DNA from: CBDCYS01 sp965224215
GTDB taxonomy: Bacteria > Acidobacteriota > Terriglobia > Bryobacterales > UBA6623
Reading direction: 5' to 3'
Length of the DNA: 64,000 nucleotides
Assembly: GCA_965224215.1 (NCBI GenBank)
Contig: CBDCYS010000028.1
Span: 166,589 to 230,588 of the forward strand
Shown: positions 63,646-64,000 of the stretch, piece after piece
Position numbering within the stretch: position 1 is the first letter of the stretch
Layout: the number at the start of each line of letters is the position of its first letter
The notes under the pieces: generated by a model
Told to the model about the DNA's origin: nothing
Database searches by the model: none
Seen by the model: the letters and a program-made list of their open reading frames with translations, nothing else
Translations under genes and position numbers: made by a program

Positions 63646-64000
63646 ATGCCAGATCACGCTTACGCCCTGCGAGACGACCTGCAGGCCCAGGACATCCAGC
63701 TTGACCAGCTGTTCTTAGACCCGAACAACCCTCGTTTCGCTGGAAGCGGGTGGCAGGACGTACCGGAAGACAGGATTGTCCTCGAGTCCACTCAGAGTGA
63801 GGTTCTGCAGCGTCTCCTCGATGACTTCGAAGTTAGCAAGCTGCGGGCCAACATGGAGATAAACGGGTTTCTTCCAATCGATCGCATCGTAGTCAGGCAA
63901 TTGTCAGGTGACGCCTATGTGGTCCTTGAAGGTAACCGGAGAGTCTGCGCGGCCAAGGAGCTCCGCCGTGTTGCCGCCCGCGCCCCCGCCATCCCGAGTG
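63646..64000 (+). CDS. ParB/Srx-like N-terminal domain protein (cut by the window end)
   Basis: From ATG 63646, after AAGGAAG, 118 codons are visible to the window edge with no stop. The fold signature is the series LDQLFLDPNNPRFAG, a helical insert (SEVLQRLLDDFEVSKLRANM), EINGFLPIDRIVVRQL and AYVVLEGNRRVCAAKELRR: the N-G-F and L-E-G-N-R-R boxes of ParB/Srx nucleotidase-like domains. Unlike chromosomal ParB, these stand-alone forms often occur in defence or mobile islands. The rest of the gene decides the class. Confidence 0.8.
   Translation, partial: MPDHAYALRDDLQAQDIQLDQLFLDPNNPRFAGSGWQDVPEDRIVLESTQSEVLQRLLDDFEVSKLRANMEINGFLPIDRIVVRQLSGDAYVVLEGNRRVCAAKELRRVAARAPAIPS

Noticed and set aside
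1..64000. Stop-codon recoding (TAG as sense) to explain in-frame stops
   Set aside because: TAG ends many intact genes here (for example dapF-like, purA, DNA-directed housekeeping genes such as ispG), and TAA and TGA also occur as internal stops, so no single reassignment fits.
1..64000. CRISPR arrays, rRNA genes and riboswitches
   Set aside because: No regularly spaced direct repeats of CRISPR type, no rRNA-like sequence, and no riboswitch that I could recognise upstream of metabolic genes.

Overview
The window looks like a chromosomal segment of a GC-rich Acidobacteriota bacterium of the Solibacter/Bryobacter type. The main evidence is two paralogous families that are characteristic of that lineage: a protein with the TIGR03437 C-terminal domain (8271-10394, minus) and a TIGR03435-type protein (59456-60201, minus). 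The soil/marine-Acidobacteria style of the catabolic genes agrees (DUF1501, sulfatase, ThuA, SMP-30, Gfo/Idh, GT87). This assignment is inferred from gene content only; there is no rRNA in the window.

The most striking property is the load of insertion sequences and broken genes. I see four 1.8-kb IS1380-family copies (two with intact transposase) and three ~0.5-kb non-autonomous relatives with the same ends and 5-bp target duplications. There are three IS1595-family elements with 8-9 bp direct repeats, one of which carries a cargo operon. There is also an IS256 remnant containing a nested ISNCY-like element, and an IS110-family element plus a detached copy of its left end. Host genes are broken by insertions, by single-base frameshifts and by in-frame nonsense codons. 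Because real stop substitutions (TAA, TAG, TGA) occur beside the indels, I favour genuine decay, but uncorrected long-read indels could explain part of the frameshifts.

Layout. 1-4050: IS1380 copy 1, itself split by a 2.67-kb IS1595 transposon whose operon (transposase, 320-aa unknown, PIN-domain protein, 55-aa protein) lies wholly inside perfect 25-bp inverted repeats; this is the best candidate for an unusual system. 4050-10400: secreted protein, IS1595, methyltransferase, pgeF, TIGR03437 surface protein. 10360-15170: truncated alpha-L-fucosidase, IS256/ISNCY nest, 3' part of a cytochrome b/c fusion, broken secreted protein. 15860-16900: broken IS1595. 17100-23000: SMP-30 lipoprotein, ThuA, monooxygenase, Gfo/Idh oxidoreductase, DUF1501. 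23300-26600: IS1380 copy 2 and a frameshifted sulfatase. 26800-32050: a NarL/NarX-like two-component system in which the kinase has been hit three times by related elements and the regulator is frameshifted.

32420-45200: mostly housekeeping (TPR membrane protein, dgt, FtsX-type permease, broken cheB-like gene, mtnP, PfkB kinase, dapF-like, class III aminotransferase, frameshifted Gfo/Idh). 45300-51230: IS1380 copy 4, a large OmpA/collagen-like/Ig-like envelope protein with an amber codon at position 80, and a miniature element. 51490-57460: GT87 transferase and its partial duplicate, ispG, an Flp-type pilin, purA. 57500-59180: IS110 element with a highly structured leader. 59460-64000: TIGR03435 pseudogene, esterase, methyltransferase fragment, and at the right edge a small unknown protein followed by a ParB/Srx-like gene cut by the window end, possibly the start of an accessory island.
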